Below are positions 40,097 to 48,933 of a stretch of 64,000 nucleotides of DNA, piece by piece. The notes under the pieces were generated by a model. That model was not told the DNA's origin. It worked only from the letters and a program-made list of their open reading frames with translations, and ran no database searches. Source of the stretch: Nocardioides pini (GTDB taxonomy: Bacteria > Actinomycetota > Actinomycetes > Propionibacteriales > Nocardioidaceae); assembly GCF_026712185.1 (NCBI RefSeq), contig NZ_JAPPUX010000008.1, positions 1 through 64,000 of the forward strand, written 5' to 3'. The translations under genes and the position numbers were made by a program. Within the stretch, counting starts at the first letter, position 1, and each line of letters opens with the position of its first letter.

Positions 40097-41661
40097 CAGG
40101 CGAGCTCGCGCTTGAGGATCTTGCCGGTCGCCGTCATCGGCAGGGCGTCGACGAACTGCACGATGCGGGGGTACTTGTAGCCCGCCATCTGCTCCTTGCC
40201 CCACGCGACGAGCTCGTCCTCGGTCACCGTGGCGCCGTCCTTGCGGATGACGACGGCCTTGATCTCCTCGCCGTGGCTCTCGTTCGGCACGCCGATGACG
40301 GCGGCGAGCGAGACGTCGGGGTGGGTGAGGAGGACCTCCTCGATCTCGCGGGGGTACACGTTGTAGCCGCCGCGGATGATCATGTCCTTGGACCGGTCGA
40401 CGATGTAGTACCAGCCGTCGGCGTCCTTGCGACCGAGGTCGCCGGAGCGGAACCAGCCGTCCACGATCGCCTCGGCGGTCGCGTCGGGACGGCCGTAGTA
40501 GCCCTTCATGATGTTGGGGCCCTTGATCGCGATCTCGCCGATCACGTCCTCCGCGTCCTCGACGTCCTCGCGCACCCCGGGCTCCGGGTTGATCAGCTTC
40601 ATCTCCACGCCCGGGATCGGCTTGCCGATCGAGCCCACCCGCACGGGCTCGCCCCACACGGAGAAGCTCGCGACCGGGGAGGTCTCCGAGAGCCCGTAGC
40701 CCTCGAGGATCGTCACGCCGAAGCGGCGCTCGAACTCGTGGTGCACCTCGACCGGCAGGGCCGAGCCGCCCGCGACCGCGACCCGCACCCGGTCGGCGAC
40801 CTTCTTCACGTCGACGCCGGAGTCGTCGAGCGCTCCGAGCAGGCCCCAGTACATCGTCGGGACGCCGGCGAAGAAGGTGACGCCCTCCCGCTCCATCAGC
40901 GTCAGGGCCGGGCCGGCCTCGAAGCGCGGCAGCAGCACGACGGTGCCGCCGAAGGCGAAGCCGGCGTTCATGATCACCGTCTGCCCGAACGAGTGGAACA
41001 GCGGCAGCACGCACAGCAGCGTGTCGGGGTTGTCGGAGTCGGCCCCGAAGAGCGCGTCGCTGGCGAGGGCGTTGCTGATCATGTTGCGATGCATCAGCTC
41101 GGCACCCTTGGGCTGCCCGGTGGTGCCCGAGGTGTAGAGGATGACAGCGGTGTCGTCGCCGTCGACCTCGCGCGTCTCGAACACCGGCGACTGTCCCTTG
41201 AGCGCCTGGCCGAGCGTCTCGGCGCCCTCGATCGGCGACTCGGCGGCCGGGTCGGCCGTGATCAGGAAGAAGTGCTCGCACGAGTCGGTCTGCTCGAAGC
41301 CCGCGTGCCCCTCGGCGCCGATCGGCAGCTCGGGGGTGCCCTGGAAGCAGAAGTACGCCTTCGCGTCCGAGTCGTCGAGGTGGTAGGCGACCTCGCGCCC
41401 CTTGAGCAGGACGTTGAGCGGCACCACGGTCGCCCCGGCCTTGAGGATGCCGTAGTAGACGATCGGGAAGTACGGCAGGTTGGGGCAGCTGAGCGCCACC
41501 TTGTCGCCCGGCTCGATGCCGCGCGAGACCAGCAGGTTGGCGACCTGGTTGGCGGCGGCGTTCACCTGGGCGTAGGTCAGGCGGGTGTCGCCCAGCACCA
41601 CGGCCGTACGGTCCGGGTGGGCCTCGGCGGAGCCTTCGAGGAGCGAGGAGAGGTTCGGCAT
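40096..41661 (-). CDS. Long-chain fatty-acid--CoA ligase (AMP-forming)
   Basis: A 521-residue ANL-superfamily enzyme that activates a carboxylic acid via acyl-AMP to the CoA thioester. P-loop ILYTSGTTGQPKGAEL is near residues 176-191, GYGLSETSPVASF near 321, GWFRSGDLGRKDADGWYYI near 406-424 and the C-terminal hinge DRSKDMIIRGGYNVYPREIE near 426. The catalytic Lys is in the last residues (TGKILKREL). Chain length is not predictable. TAGGTT at 41668-41673 lies 6 nt before the ATG (leaderless). It is followed by a coupled small membrane protein. Confidence 0.92.
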   Translation of the reverse strand: MPNLSSLLEGSAEAHPDRTAVVLGDTRLTYAQVNAAANQVANLLVSRGIEPGDKVALSCPNLPYFPIVYYGILKAGATVVPLNVLLKGREVAYHLDDSDAKAYFCFQGTPELPIGAEGHAGFEQTDSCEHFFLITADPAAESPIEGAETLGQALKGQSPVFETREVDGDDTAVILYTSGTTGQPKGAELMHRNMISNALASDALFGADSDNPDTLLCVLPLFHSFGQTVIMNAGFAFGGTVVLLPRFEAGPALTLMEREGVTFFAGVPTMYWGLLGALDDSGVDVKKVADRVRVAVAGGSALPVEVHHEFERRFGVTILEGYGLSETSPVASFSVWGEPVRVGSIGKPIPGVEMKLINPEPGVREDVEDAEDVIGEIAIKGPNIMKGYYGRPDATAEAIVDGWFRSGDLGRKDADGWYYIVDRSKDMIIRGGYNVYPREIEEVLLTHPDVSLAAVIGVPNESHGEEIKAVVIRKDGATVTEDELVAWGKEQMAGYKYPRIVQFVDALPMTATGKILKRELA

Positions 41662-41692
41662 GGCGCCAACCTACTCACGCCTCCCGATGACG

Positions 41693-42106
41693 TCAGCCCT
41701 CGGAGCGTTGCGCGATGCGGTGGCCGGCGGTCTTCAGGTCGGCGGCGATCGCGCGCCCGGCCAGCAGCCCCGAGCTCCTTGCGGCGACGGCGTACATCCC
41801 GGCGCCTGACACCTCCCCCTCGGCCACGACTCGGCAGCCCTCGCGGGTGCCGGTGAAGCGGAGCCGCAGTGTGGCCTCCACGCCCCGCCAGGTGCCGCGC
41901 TCGGCCCACGACCGGAACGGCGCGAACTCGACGACCTCCAGGCGGGGGCGTACGCCGACCACGGTCAGCTCGGTCCACGTCTGGCCCAGGTGGGGCTCCT
42001 CGTCCTCGGGCACGTCGACCGAGAGCAGGCTCGACTGCCACTCCGGGCGACGCCGCGGGTCGACGAGGTAGGCGAACGCCTCCTCGGCCGGGTGCGGCAG
42101 CTCCAC
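41693..42106 (-). CDS. SRPBCC family protein downstream of purC
   Basis: A 137-residue helix-grip protein if started at GTG 42106 (VELPHPAEEAFAYLVDPRRR). The fold's first strand (LTSRRFTATVEL) lies just upstream, so the true start may be a CTG at 42133 that overlaps the purC stop and has GGGGAG before it. Core strands follow (LEVVEFAPFRSWAERGTWRG, then VEATLRLRF), and the last helix is SGLLAGRAIAADLKTAGHRI. Ligand unknown. The position directly after purC suggests one transcript. Confidence 0.7.
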   Translation of the reverse strand: MELPHPAEEAFAYLVDPRRRPEWQSSLLSVDVPEDEEPHLGQTWTELTVVGVRPRLEVVEFAPFRSWAERGTWRGVEATLRLRFTGTREGCRVVAEGEVSGAGMYAVAARSSGLLAGRAIAADLKTAGHRIAQRSEG

Positions 42107-42129
42107 GGTCGCCGTGAAGCGGCGCGAGG

Positions 42130-43026
42130 TCAGAACGTCTCCCCGGTCAGCAGCTCGTAGGCCTCGACGTAGCGCGCGCGGGTGCGGTCGACGACGGCCT
42201 CGGGCAGCGGTGGCGGCGCCTCGCCGGACGTGCGGTCCCAGCCGGACTCCCCGGTGAGCCAGTCGCGCACGATCTGCTTGTCGTACGACGCCTGGGCGCG
42301 GCCGGGCTGCCACTCGTCGGCCGGCCAGAAGCGGGAGCTGTCGGGGGTGAGGACCTCGTCGGCGAGGATCGTGGTGCCGTCGGGTCGCCGGCCGAACTCG
42401 AGCTTGGTGTCGGCCAGGATGATGCCGCGCTCGCGGGCGACGAGGTGCGCCTTGCCGTAGACCTCCATCGTCAGCATCCGCAGCTCGGCCGCGGCGTCGT
42501 CACCGACGGCCTCGACGACCGCCTCGTAGTCGACGTTCTCGTCGTGGTCGCCGAGCTCGGCCTTGGTGGCGGGGGTGAAGATCGGCTCGGGCAGCCGGCT
42601 GCCGTCCTGGAGGCCCGCCGGGAGCGGGATGCCGCAGACCTCGCCGCTGCGCTGGTAGTCGAGCAGGCCCGAGCCGGTGAGGTAGCCGCGGGCGACGCAC
42701 TCGACCGGGAACATGTCGAGCCGCTCGCAGACCACCGCGCGCCCGGCGACGGAGGCCGGCACGTCGGTGGAGACCACGTGGTTGCCGACCAGCCCGGCGA
42801 GCTGGTCGAACCACCACAGCGACATCCGGGTCAGGATCTCGCCCTTGTCGGGGATGGTGGTGTCGAGGACGAAGTCGTAGGCGGAGATGCGGTCGCTGGC
42901 GACCATCAGCAGCCGGCCCTCGTGCTGCCCCGAGTCGATCCGGTAGAGGTCGCGGACCTTGCCGGAGTGGAGGTGCGTGGTGCCCTCGATCGGAGGGGCT
43001 GCGGGGATGTTCAGCTCGGCTGCCAC
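42130..43026 (-). CDS. purC: Phosphoribosylaminoimidazole-succinocarboxamide synthase
   Basis: A 298-residue SAICAR synthetase (step 8 of purine synthesis; CAIR plus aspartate plus ATP). Signatures: GKVRDLYRID near residues 22-31, VASDRISAYDF near 42 and the late LADTKLEFGRRPDGT near 201-215 followed by DEVLTPDSSRFW. The length fits the type with a C-terminal extension seen in actinobacteria and yeast. GTG 43026 has TAGGCT at 43033-43038 with a 6-nt gap, so a leaderless transcript can start here even though a gene lies just upstream. Confidence 0.96.
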   Translation of the reverse strand: MAAELNIPAAPPIEGTTHLHSGKVRDLYRIDSGQHEGRLLMVASDRISAYDFVLDTTIPDKGEILTRMSLWWFDQLAGLVGNHVVSTDVPASVAGRAVVCERLDMFPVECVARGYLTGSGLLDYQRSGEVCGIPLPAGLQDGSRLPEPIFTPATKAELGDHDENVDYEAVVEAVGDDAAAELRMLTMEVYGKAHLVARERGIILADTKLEFGRRPDGTTILADEVLTPDSSRFWPADEWQPGRAQASYDKQIVRDWLTGESGWDRTSGEAPPPLPEAVVDRTRARYVEAYELLTGETF

Positions 43027-43042
43027 GCGCCGAGCCTAGCCG

Positions 43043-43594
43043 TCACCGGCGGTGCAGCCACCAGCTCATCCGGCGCGTCATCCAGGGCAGGAAGACGTAG
43101 GTCATGAGTGGCGTCATCACCGACGTCACCAGCACCACGCGCGGCACCAGCGGCCAGCCGCCGATGGTGCGGGAGGCGATGAAGTTCGCGAGCAGGCTCA
43201 GCGGCAGGAAGACCATGAAGATGACGACCATCTGCTTCCAGCGGGGCGGCGCGACCGGGGCGGCGCTCAGCGCCTCGACCGAGGCCGGCTCGTCGAACCA
43301 CCCCTCGATGCCCGTACGTCGCTCGCGCCGCCGCTCCTCCACGCTGCCGTGGGCCGCCTCGAGCCACCACTCGCGCTGCGGGGAGGCCTCCCAGGTGGCG
43401 AGGGAGTCGTTGTCGGCGAAGCGGTAGAGCATGTGCCACTCCGACGAGTCCGCGCTCGGCCGCACCCAGCCCGAGCCGAGGAAGCCGTCGAACCGCTCCG
43501 CCAGCGACGTGCCCGCCTGCACCCACGCCAACATCTCGGTCGTGCGGGAGGGGTCGACGTGACGGGTGACGGACACGGTCACGGGGGCGCTCAT
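43043..43594 (-). CDS. ABM-domain protein with C-terminal membrane helices
   Basis: A 183-residue protein. Residues 1-100 form an antibiotic-biosynthesis-monooxygenase-like ferredoxin fold (VTVSVTRHVDPSRTTEMLAW near 5-24, EWHMLYRFADNDSLATWEAS near 52-71). Residues ~120-175 hold two membrane helices (MVVIFMVFLPLSLLANFIAS, then a second). The pairing of an ABM domain with a membrane anchor is a known but uncharacterised arrangement. ATG 43594 begins the domain. The stop lies 16 nt before the purC start. Confidence 0.8.
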   Translation of the reverse strand: MSAPVTVSVTRHVDPSRTTEMLAWVQAGTSLAERFDGFLGSGWVRPSADSSEWHMLYRFADNDSLATWEASPQREWWLEAAHGSVEERRRERRTGIEGWFDEPASVEALSAAPVAPPRWKQMVVIFMVFLPLSLLANFIASRTIGGWPLVPRVVLVTSVMTPLMTYVFLPWMTRRMSWWLHRR

Positions 43595-43667
43595 GGTGCC
43601 CAGTGTCGGGCGCGGACGCCGCCGGGGCGAAGCCGGCAGCGACGAGATCCCCGCCACGCGGCGCCCG

Positions 43668-43705
43668 GCCTGAGGCACCTCGGGTGGCGACCGCCCACCT
43701 CAGGC
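43668..43705. promoter_or_regulatory. Inverted repeat in front of the small ORF / LuxR-type regulator
   Basis: GCCTGAGG (43668-43675) and CCTCAGGC (43698-43705) form perfect 8-bp arms around a 22-nt interior that contains a smaller GGGTGG/CCACC-type match. It lies ~90 nt before the 63-codon ORF. Candidate regulator site; nothing identifies the protein. Confidence 0.35.
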
Positions 43706-43792
43706 GGGCGGAGATAAGGCGTCTGCCCGATGTGGGGCGGGGGGCCTTAGCCGCAGCGTGGAGGCATCCACCAGCACCGTCAGGAGCCCGCC

Positions 43793-43984
43793 ATGAACAG
43801 CACCGCCATCGACACCACCGCCCGCATCGCCTCCTTCCACCGCGCCGACGTCGCCCGCGCGGTCGCCGCGACCCGCGGCGCACATCGTACGCGCCAGCCC
43901 GCCGAGCCGGTCGTCACCGAGGTCCCGTCGCCGCGCCGCAGCGGGTGGAGCCGCTGGTTCCCCGCACCCCGCCCGGCCCACTGA
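43793..43984 (+). CDS. Small ORF (63 aa) coupled to the LuxR-family regulator
   Basis: Reads MNSTAIDTTARIASFHRADV at the start and ends with a Trp/Pro/Arg-rich SGWSRWFPAPRPAH. AGGAG lies 8 nt before the ATG, a strong ribosome site. The TGA overlaps ATG 43984 by one base (TGATG). No family is recognised. Its end resembles in style the 29-residue ORF at 6167 (basic, Trp-Arg-Pro). It may couple or sense translation for the large regulator. Confidence 0.5.
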   Translation: MNSTAIDTTARIASFHRADVARAVAATRGAHRTRQPAEPVVTEVPSPRRSGWSRWFPAPRPAH

Positions 43985-46878
43985 TGCCGGTCGCACGTGC
44001 CGACCGTCCGCCCGTGGTCAAGGGCCTCGTCGCCTGCGACCATCGGCACATGGGCGGGAGGCTCGTCGGCCGCGAGGCCGAGCTCGACCGGATCGCCGGC
44101 GCCGTCGTGAGCGCCCGCGCCGGCACCAGCCGCTGCCTGCTCGTCACCGGCGAGGCCGGCATCGGCAAGAGCCGCCTCGTCGCCGAGGCAGTGGCGGACC
44201 TCGACGACGCGCTCGTGCTCACCGGCCACGCCGCCGACATGACGACGGGCGAGATCCCGTTCGGCGTCGTCGCCGACACGCTCCGCGACCTCGTGCGCGC
44301 CGCCGGCGTCGACGTGCTGGCGCAGGCCGAGCGCGAGGCGCTCGCACCGCTGCTCCCCGGCGCCGCCCCGCGCCAGCCGGTCGAGCGCGTGCAGCTGCTC
44401 TCGGCGTTCCTCGACCTGCTCGAGCGACTGGCCCGCGTCCGGCTCGTCGTGTGGGTGGTCGAGGACCTGCACTGGGCCGACTCCGCGACGCGGGACCTCG
44501 TCGGCCTCGCGGCGCGGACCCTGCCGGCCGGGCTGCTGATCGTGGCCACGGTGCGCACCGACGACCCCGAGCGCACGCCGGGCGCCGAGGCCGCGCTGAC
44601 GTCGTACGTCGCCGGGCTGGCGCGGGCCCCCGGGTGCGAGGTGCTGGCGCTGTCGCGGCTGAGCCCGGACGCGGTCCAGCGCCAGCTGCGAGACCTGCTC
44701 GGCGCGCGCCCGCCGGCGGAGGTCGCCAGTCGCGTGGAGCGGCTCAGCGACGGCATCCCGTTCGTGGTGGAGGAGCTGGTGGCCGCCGCCGGGAGGCCCG
44801 AGCTCACCACGGCTGCAGCTGTCGCGGCCGGGCGGCTGGGCGGCCTCTCCCCCGAGACCCGCCGGCTGGTGGAGGCCGCGGCGGTGGGCGACGGCCACCT
44901 GCGGATCAGCCTGCTCGAGCAGGTCCTCGACGTCACCCCCGACGAGCTCGACGCCGCGCTGGTCGAGGCGCTCCGCGCGGGCATCCTCACGACCGACCAC
45001 GAGCGCGACGCGGTGGGCTTCCGGCACGCGCTGCTGCGCGAGGCGACCAGCCGCGAGACCGGGCCGGGTGCTCGACGATCGTGGCACCGCCGGTGGGCCG
45101 AGGTGCTGGAGGACAACCCGGGCGTGCTGGCCGGGGACCCGGCGCTCCTCGCGATCGCCGAGCACTGGCACCAGGCCCGCGACGTACGACGCGCCCTGGC
45201 CGCGACCGTCGCCGCGCTGCCGGCGGCAGGACGGATCTGCCGGGCGGACGAGGAGCTGGCGTTGTGGGCGCGGCTCCTGCGCGGGTACGCCGCCGTGGAC
45301 GACGCGGCCGGGGTGACGGGCCTGAGCATCCGGGAGGCCTACGCCCGATCGGCGCTCACCGCAGGCGTTGCCTCCTTCGCCGCGGAGCGGGAGTGGGTCG
45401 AGGCCGTGCCCACCGAGCTGCTCACCGAGCCGGTCCGCAGGTTCCACGCGCTGCGCAACGTCTTCCACGGCAAGGGCGAGGCCAACGCGTACGCCGACGA
45501 CGAGCTGCTGGCCATCTCATCGGCGGTCGACGAGGAGGAGAACGACCTGCTCGCCGTGATGGTGCGGGCGTTCACCGGCAGCAACCTGACGCAGCACACC
45601 GAGCGCGGCGACGAGCTCATCGCTCGCGCCTGGACCGACGCCCGCCGGCTCGGCGACACCCGGGTCGCCTTCATGGTGGCCGCGGTCGAGTCCTACCGCG
45701 CCCAGGTGCTCGGCGATCCGGAGGGCGCGGCGGCACGGCTTCGCGAGGTGCTCGAGGAGATCGGCGACACCACGTGGGTGGGGGTCTTCCACCTGTGGGG
45801 CAACCTCGCCTGGTGCGAGGTGGTGTGTGGCAACCACGAGCGCGCGGACGCGGCGGTGACCGAGGCGCTGTCGCGGATCCCCCGCCCGCACCTGACGATC
45901 AACGTCTGGGAGCACCTGGTCGAGAACGCCACCGCCACCTGGATGCTGACCGGCCAGTGGGCCCGTGCGCGCGACCTCTTCGAGGCGTCCGGACCCTGGT
46001 GGGAGGACGACGTCCGCACTAGCAACGCGCGGCACGACCTGCTCACGCTCCAGCAGCGCGGGACTGCCGACCTCGAGCGGTGGAACGCCCACCTCGACTC
46101 CCCCGCGCCCGGCGGTGCCGCCAGTTGCATGGTCCGGGAGCTCCTCGGCGCGGGCGCCGCCGCGCGGGGGGACCTCCGTGCGATGCGCACCGCCATCCGC
46201 CCGCTGTGGACCGGTGACCGACTCACGCTCGACGACGACCAGCTGTGGTTCACCGCCGTCCTCGCCGCGCGGGCCGAGGCCGACGCCTCCCTGGCGGGTG
46301 CCCGAGACGACGAGGCCGAGGCTGGGGAGCACCTGTCGGAGGTCGAGGCGGCTGCGCAGCGGTTCCGCCGTTTCGGCCGGCTCGGCGAGGTCTGGCCGCT
46401 CGACCTCGCCGCCCAGCTCGACCGGTTCCACGGCCGCGACGCGGGGCCGGCGCTGCGGGAGGCACTCGCGGGGTGGGAGCGGATCGGCCACGTGCCCGAC
46501 GTGGCGATCACCCACCTGTCGCTGGCCGAGCAGGAGGCCACCCACGGCGACCGCGACGCCGCTCGGCGCCACCTCGCGGCCGGTCGCGAGATCGCGGAGC
46601 GGCTCGAGGCTGTTCCCCTGCTGGCGCGCGCGGACGCGCTGGCGGAGAGGTACGCGCTGGCCCCACGCGAGCGGCGTACGGACGGTGTGCTGACCGAGCG
46701 CGAGGTCGAGGTGCTGCGACTGGTCGCCGACGGGATGACCAACGGGCAGATCGGGGTGAAGCTCTTCATGTCGCCCAAGACGGCGAGCGTCCACGTCTCG
46801 CACATCCTCGCCAAGCTCGACGCGGCCAACCGCACGGAGGCCGCGGCGACGGCGCGACGCCGGGGGCTGCTCGGCTGA
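43984..46878 (+). CDS. Large ATP-binding LuxR-family (LAL) transcriptional regulator
   Basis: A 964-residue protein. An AAA/STAND ATPase covers roughly residues 25-330, with Walker A VTGEAGIGKSRL near 54-65 and Walker B VVWVVEDLHWADSAT near 156. A long helical repeat region (TPR-like, about 420-880) follows. The C-terminal LuxR HTH has LTEREVEVLRLVADGMTNGQ near 903-922 and KTASVHVSHILAKL near 933. Such proteins act as ATP-dependent activators of metabolic or secondary-metabolism genes. ATG 44050 (GGRLVGREAELDRIAG, the family start) is an alternative; 43984 is used because it is coupled to the small ORF. The target genes are unknown. Confidence 0.88.
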   Translation: MPVARADRPPVVKGLVACDHRHMGGRLVGREAELDRIAGAVVSARAGTSRCLLVTGEAGIGKSRLVAEAVADLDDALVLTGHAADMTTGEIPFGVVADTLRDLVRAAGVDVLAQAEREALAPLLPGAAPRQPVERVQLLSAFLDLLERLARVRLVVWVVEDLHWADSATRDLVGLAARTLPAGLLIVATVRTDDPERTPGAEAALTSYVAGLARAPGCEVLALSRLSPDAVQRQLRDLLGARPPAEVASRVERLSDGIPFVVEELVAAAGRPELTTAAAVAAGRLGGLSPETRRLVEAAAVGDGHLRISLLEQVLDVTPDELDAALVEALRAGILTTDHERDAVGFRHALLREATSRETGPGARRSWHRRWAEVLEDNPGVLAGDPALLAIAEHWHQARDVRRALAATVAALPAAGRICRADEELALWARLLRGYAAVDDAAGVTGLSIREAYARSALTAGVASFAAEREWVEAVPTELLTEPVRRFHALRNVFHGKGEANAYADDELLAISSAVDEEENDLLAVMVRAFTGSNLTQHTERGDELIARAWTDARRLGDTRVAFMVAAVESYRAQVLGDPEGAAARLREVLEEIGDTTWVGVFHLWGNLAWCEVVCGNHERADAAVTEALSRIPRPHLTINVWEHLVENATATWMLTGQWARARDLFEASGPWWEDDVRTSNARHDLLTLQQRGTADLERWNAHLDSPAPGGAASCMVRELLGAGAAARGDLRAMRTAIRPLWTGDRLTLDDDQLWFTAVLAARAEADASLAGARDDEAEAGEHLSEVEAAAQRFRRFGRLGEVWPLDLAAQLDRFHGRDAGPALREALAGWERIGHVPDVAITHLSLAEQEATHGDRDAARRHLAAGREIAERLEAVPLLARADALAERYALAPRERRTDGVLTEREVEVLRLVADGMTNGQIGVKLFMSPKTASVHVSHILAKLDAANRTEAAATARRRGLLG

Positions 46879-46925
46879 GCCGACGGACGCACGGGCGCCA
46901 GCTCTGGCGAAGCATTGTCTAGTGA

Positions 46926-46939
46926 CTTAGTCTACTAAG
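46926..46939. promoter_or_regulatory. AT-rich palindrome in front of the sulfotransferase
   Basis: CTTAGT-CT-ACTAAG is a perfect 6-bp inverted repeat in an unusually AT-rich 30-nt stretch (46911-46945), 27 nt before the start codon. TTGTCT at 46915 and the palindrome overlap where a promoter should lie. Operator or promoter candidate. Confidence 0.45.
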
Positions 46940-46966
46940 ACTCAGACATCGTCCCAGGGAGGGAAC

Positions 46967-48019
46967 GTGCCCCGAGCTCCACGCCCCGACTTCCTCGTGA
47001 TCGGCGCCCCCAAGGCCGGCACGACCGCACTACACGCCGCACTGGCCCAGCATCCGGACGTGTTCGTCTCGGACCCGAAGGAACCGAAGTTCTGGCTGTG
47101 CGACGGTGCACCGCCGCCGGCCTGGCGCGGGCCGGGCGACCAGCACTCGCAGCAGGAGTGGATCTGGCGCGCCGACCGCTACTTCCCGCTCTTCGCCCCG
47201 GCGGCGCAGCACCAGGCCCGCGGCGAGAGCACGCCGTTCTACCTGTGGAGCCGCGGCGCACACCGCCGCATCGCCGAGGACCTGCCCGACGTGCGGCTGG
47301 TCGCCGTGGTGCGCGACCCGGTGGACCGCGCCTACAGCAACTGGATGCACCTCTGGTCCGACGGGCTCGAGCCGGAGGCCGACTTCGTGGCGGCGTTCGG
47401 TCGCGAGGACGAGCGGGTGCGTGCCGGCTGGGCGCCCTTCTGGCGCTACCGCGAGCTGGGGAGGTACGGCGAGCAGCTGGCGCACCTGCACCGCTACGTC
47501 GACCCCGAGCGCATCCTCGTCATCCGCTACCGCGACCTCGTCGACGCGCCCGGCGCGACGGTCGACCGGGTGAGCCGGTTCCTCGGGATCCGGGAGGGCC
47601 TGGTCGACTCGATCCCACGCGACAACTCGCGCAGCTTCGTCCCTCCCGGCTGGCGGCCGAAGGTCTTCGGACCCGTCGTGCGCACCGGCGCGCGGCTCGG
47701 GCAGTTCGCCCCGCCGCAGGTGTGGCGGGCGATCCACCCGTTGTCGCTCGGCCTGCTGGGCGACCACCCCGACGCGCACCGACCCCGCCTCGACGCAGCC
47801 AGCCGGCAGCGGCTGATCGAGGGCTACACGGACGACATCGACCTCCTCGGCGAGCTCACCGGGCAGGACTTCGGCGACTGGCTCAACCCGGAGAGCCGGG
47901 GGTCGTTCGCCCAGCGCACCGCCACCGTGACCCGCCTCGGCGAGCGGGACGCCGGCGCGGACGCAGCGACGGCCGGCCGCGCGAACGGGACGGCCCGCGA
48001 GGTCAGCGCACGCAGGTGA
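46967..48019 (+). CDS. Sulfotransferase family protein
   Basis: A 350-residue PAPS-dependent sulfotransferase. The 5'-phosphosulfate loop IGAPKAGTTALHAAL is near residues 12-26 and the 3'-phosphate motif VRDPVDRAYSNW near 117-128. A late RYRDLVDAPGATVDRVSRFL completes the fold. The group is related to heparan N-sulfotransferase-like enzymes that sulfate sugars. The acceptor here is unknown. GTG 46967 lies behind GGGAGGG. Its last 17 bases overlap the convergent gene at 48003. The promoter region has an AT-rich palindrome. Confidence 0.88.
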   Translation: MPRAPRPDFLVIGAPKAGTTALHAALAQHPDVFVSDPKEPKFWLCDGAPPPAWRGPGDQHSQQEWIWRADRYFPLFAPAAQHQARGESTPFYLWSRGAHRRIAEDLPDVRLVAVVRDPVDRAYSNWMHLWSDGLEPEADFVAAFGREDERVRAGWAPFWRYRELGRYGEQLAHLHRYVDPERILVIRYRDLVDAPGATVDRVSRFLGIREGLVDSIPRDNSRSFVPPGWRPKVFGPVVRTGARLGQFAPPQVWRAIHPLSLGLLGDHPDAHRPRLDAASRQRLIEGYTDDIDLLGELTGQDFGDWLNPESRGSFAQRTATVTRLGERDAGADAATAGRANGTAREVSARR

Positions 48020-48881
48020 CGAGGTCGTGCGCGCCGTCGGGACGCGCAGCCTCGACGTAGTAGCGCACCCGGCCGTCGGGCAACGGCACGGCGGCGGCGT
48101 AGCGGAAGGCGCCGTCGGAGTGGGGCGACGCGATCGGCGGCTGCGCGCTGCGGGTCAGGGCGGCGCCGTCCCACGTGGCCACCCCGGTGGTCTCGAACCA
48201 GTTGGACTCGGCGTCCGGCCGGCCGTCGTACAGCACCGTGCCGTCGGGCAGCACCGCGCTGACCCGCGCGCCGCGGGCGTCCCACTGGCCCTCCCGGCCG
48301 GCGAGCACCTCGCCGTGGTCATCCCACGCCAGGCCGTCGGCGCTGGTGAGCCGGCGGGTGGTCATCCGGTCCTCGTGGCCGGGCTCGTCCAGGGGGTGGC
48401 AGCACAGCCACATCTCGTAGCCCTGCTCGCCCACGGTGATCACCGGGTCCTTGACGCCCGTGTCGCGGTCGCCCTCGTGCACGCGGCGTCGTACGCCGTC
48501 GGGCAGCCCCTCGACCGTGTCGGCGGTGAGGCTGTCCACCCACCAGTGCTTGGAGCCGGGGGTCGCGCAGGACAGGTAGAGCCGCCACCCGCCCTCGCGG
48601 AGCGGCACCAGCACGGGCCGCTCGAAGGACTCGGCGCCGAACGCCTCGCGCGCCACCTCGGTGACCGGCTCGAAGGTGAGGCCGTCGTCGGAGCGCGCGA
48701 CGACCACCGAGACGCCCCGACCGTCGGTCAGCGGCCGACGCACCCGCCAGGTCAGCCAGAACACCCCGTCGACCAGCACGGCGCTCGCGGCCCCGGCCCA
48801 GTTGCCCGCTCCCGGGCCCGGGGCCGGCACCACGACCTGGACGTCGTCGTAGGTCGGTGGTGCTGATGTCGCGGTCGTCAT
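48003..48881 (-). CDS. GH43/GH32-like beta-propeller protein, putative glycosidase
   Basis: A 292-residue protein, cytoplasmic by sequence. Repeated propeller-like strands include VFWLTWRVRRPL near residues 40-51, VVVARSDDGLTFEPV near 58-72, GVKDPVITVGEQGYEMWLCC near 147-166, and GQWDARGARVSAVLPDG near 201-217. Pairs of Asp in RPVLVP and KDPVI contexts resemble the catalytic pattern of GH43/32/130-type enzymes. No exact family is named. TATCGT at 48888-48893 lies 6 nt before ATG 48881 (leaderless). It converges on, and overlaps, the sulfotransferase gene. Confidence 0.55.
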   Translation of the reverse strand: MTTATSAPPTYDDVQVVVPAPGPGAGNWAGAASAVLVDGVFWLTWRVRRPLTDGRGVSVVVARSDDGLTFEPVTEVAREAFGAESFERPVLVPLREGGWRLYLSCATPGSKHWWVDSLTADTVEGLPDGVRRRVHEGDRDTGVKDPVITVGEQGYEMWLCCHPLDEPGHEDRMTTRRLTSADGLAWDDHGEVLAGREGQWDARGARVSAVLPDGTVLYDGRPDAESNWFETTGVATWDGAALTRSAQPPIASPHSDGAFRYAAAVPLPDGRVRYYVEAARPDGAHDLVTCVR

Positions 48882-48933
48882 GCACCCACGATAGTCGACA
48901 AGATCACTAGAGTTCGACGGCGCGACGGGACCG

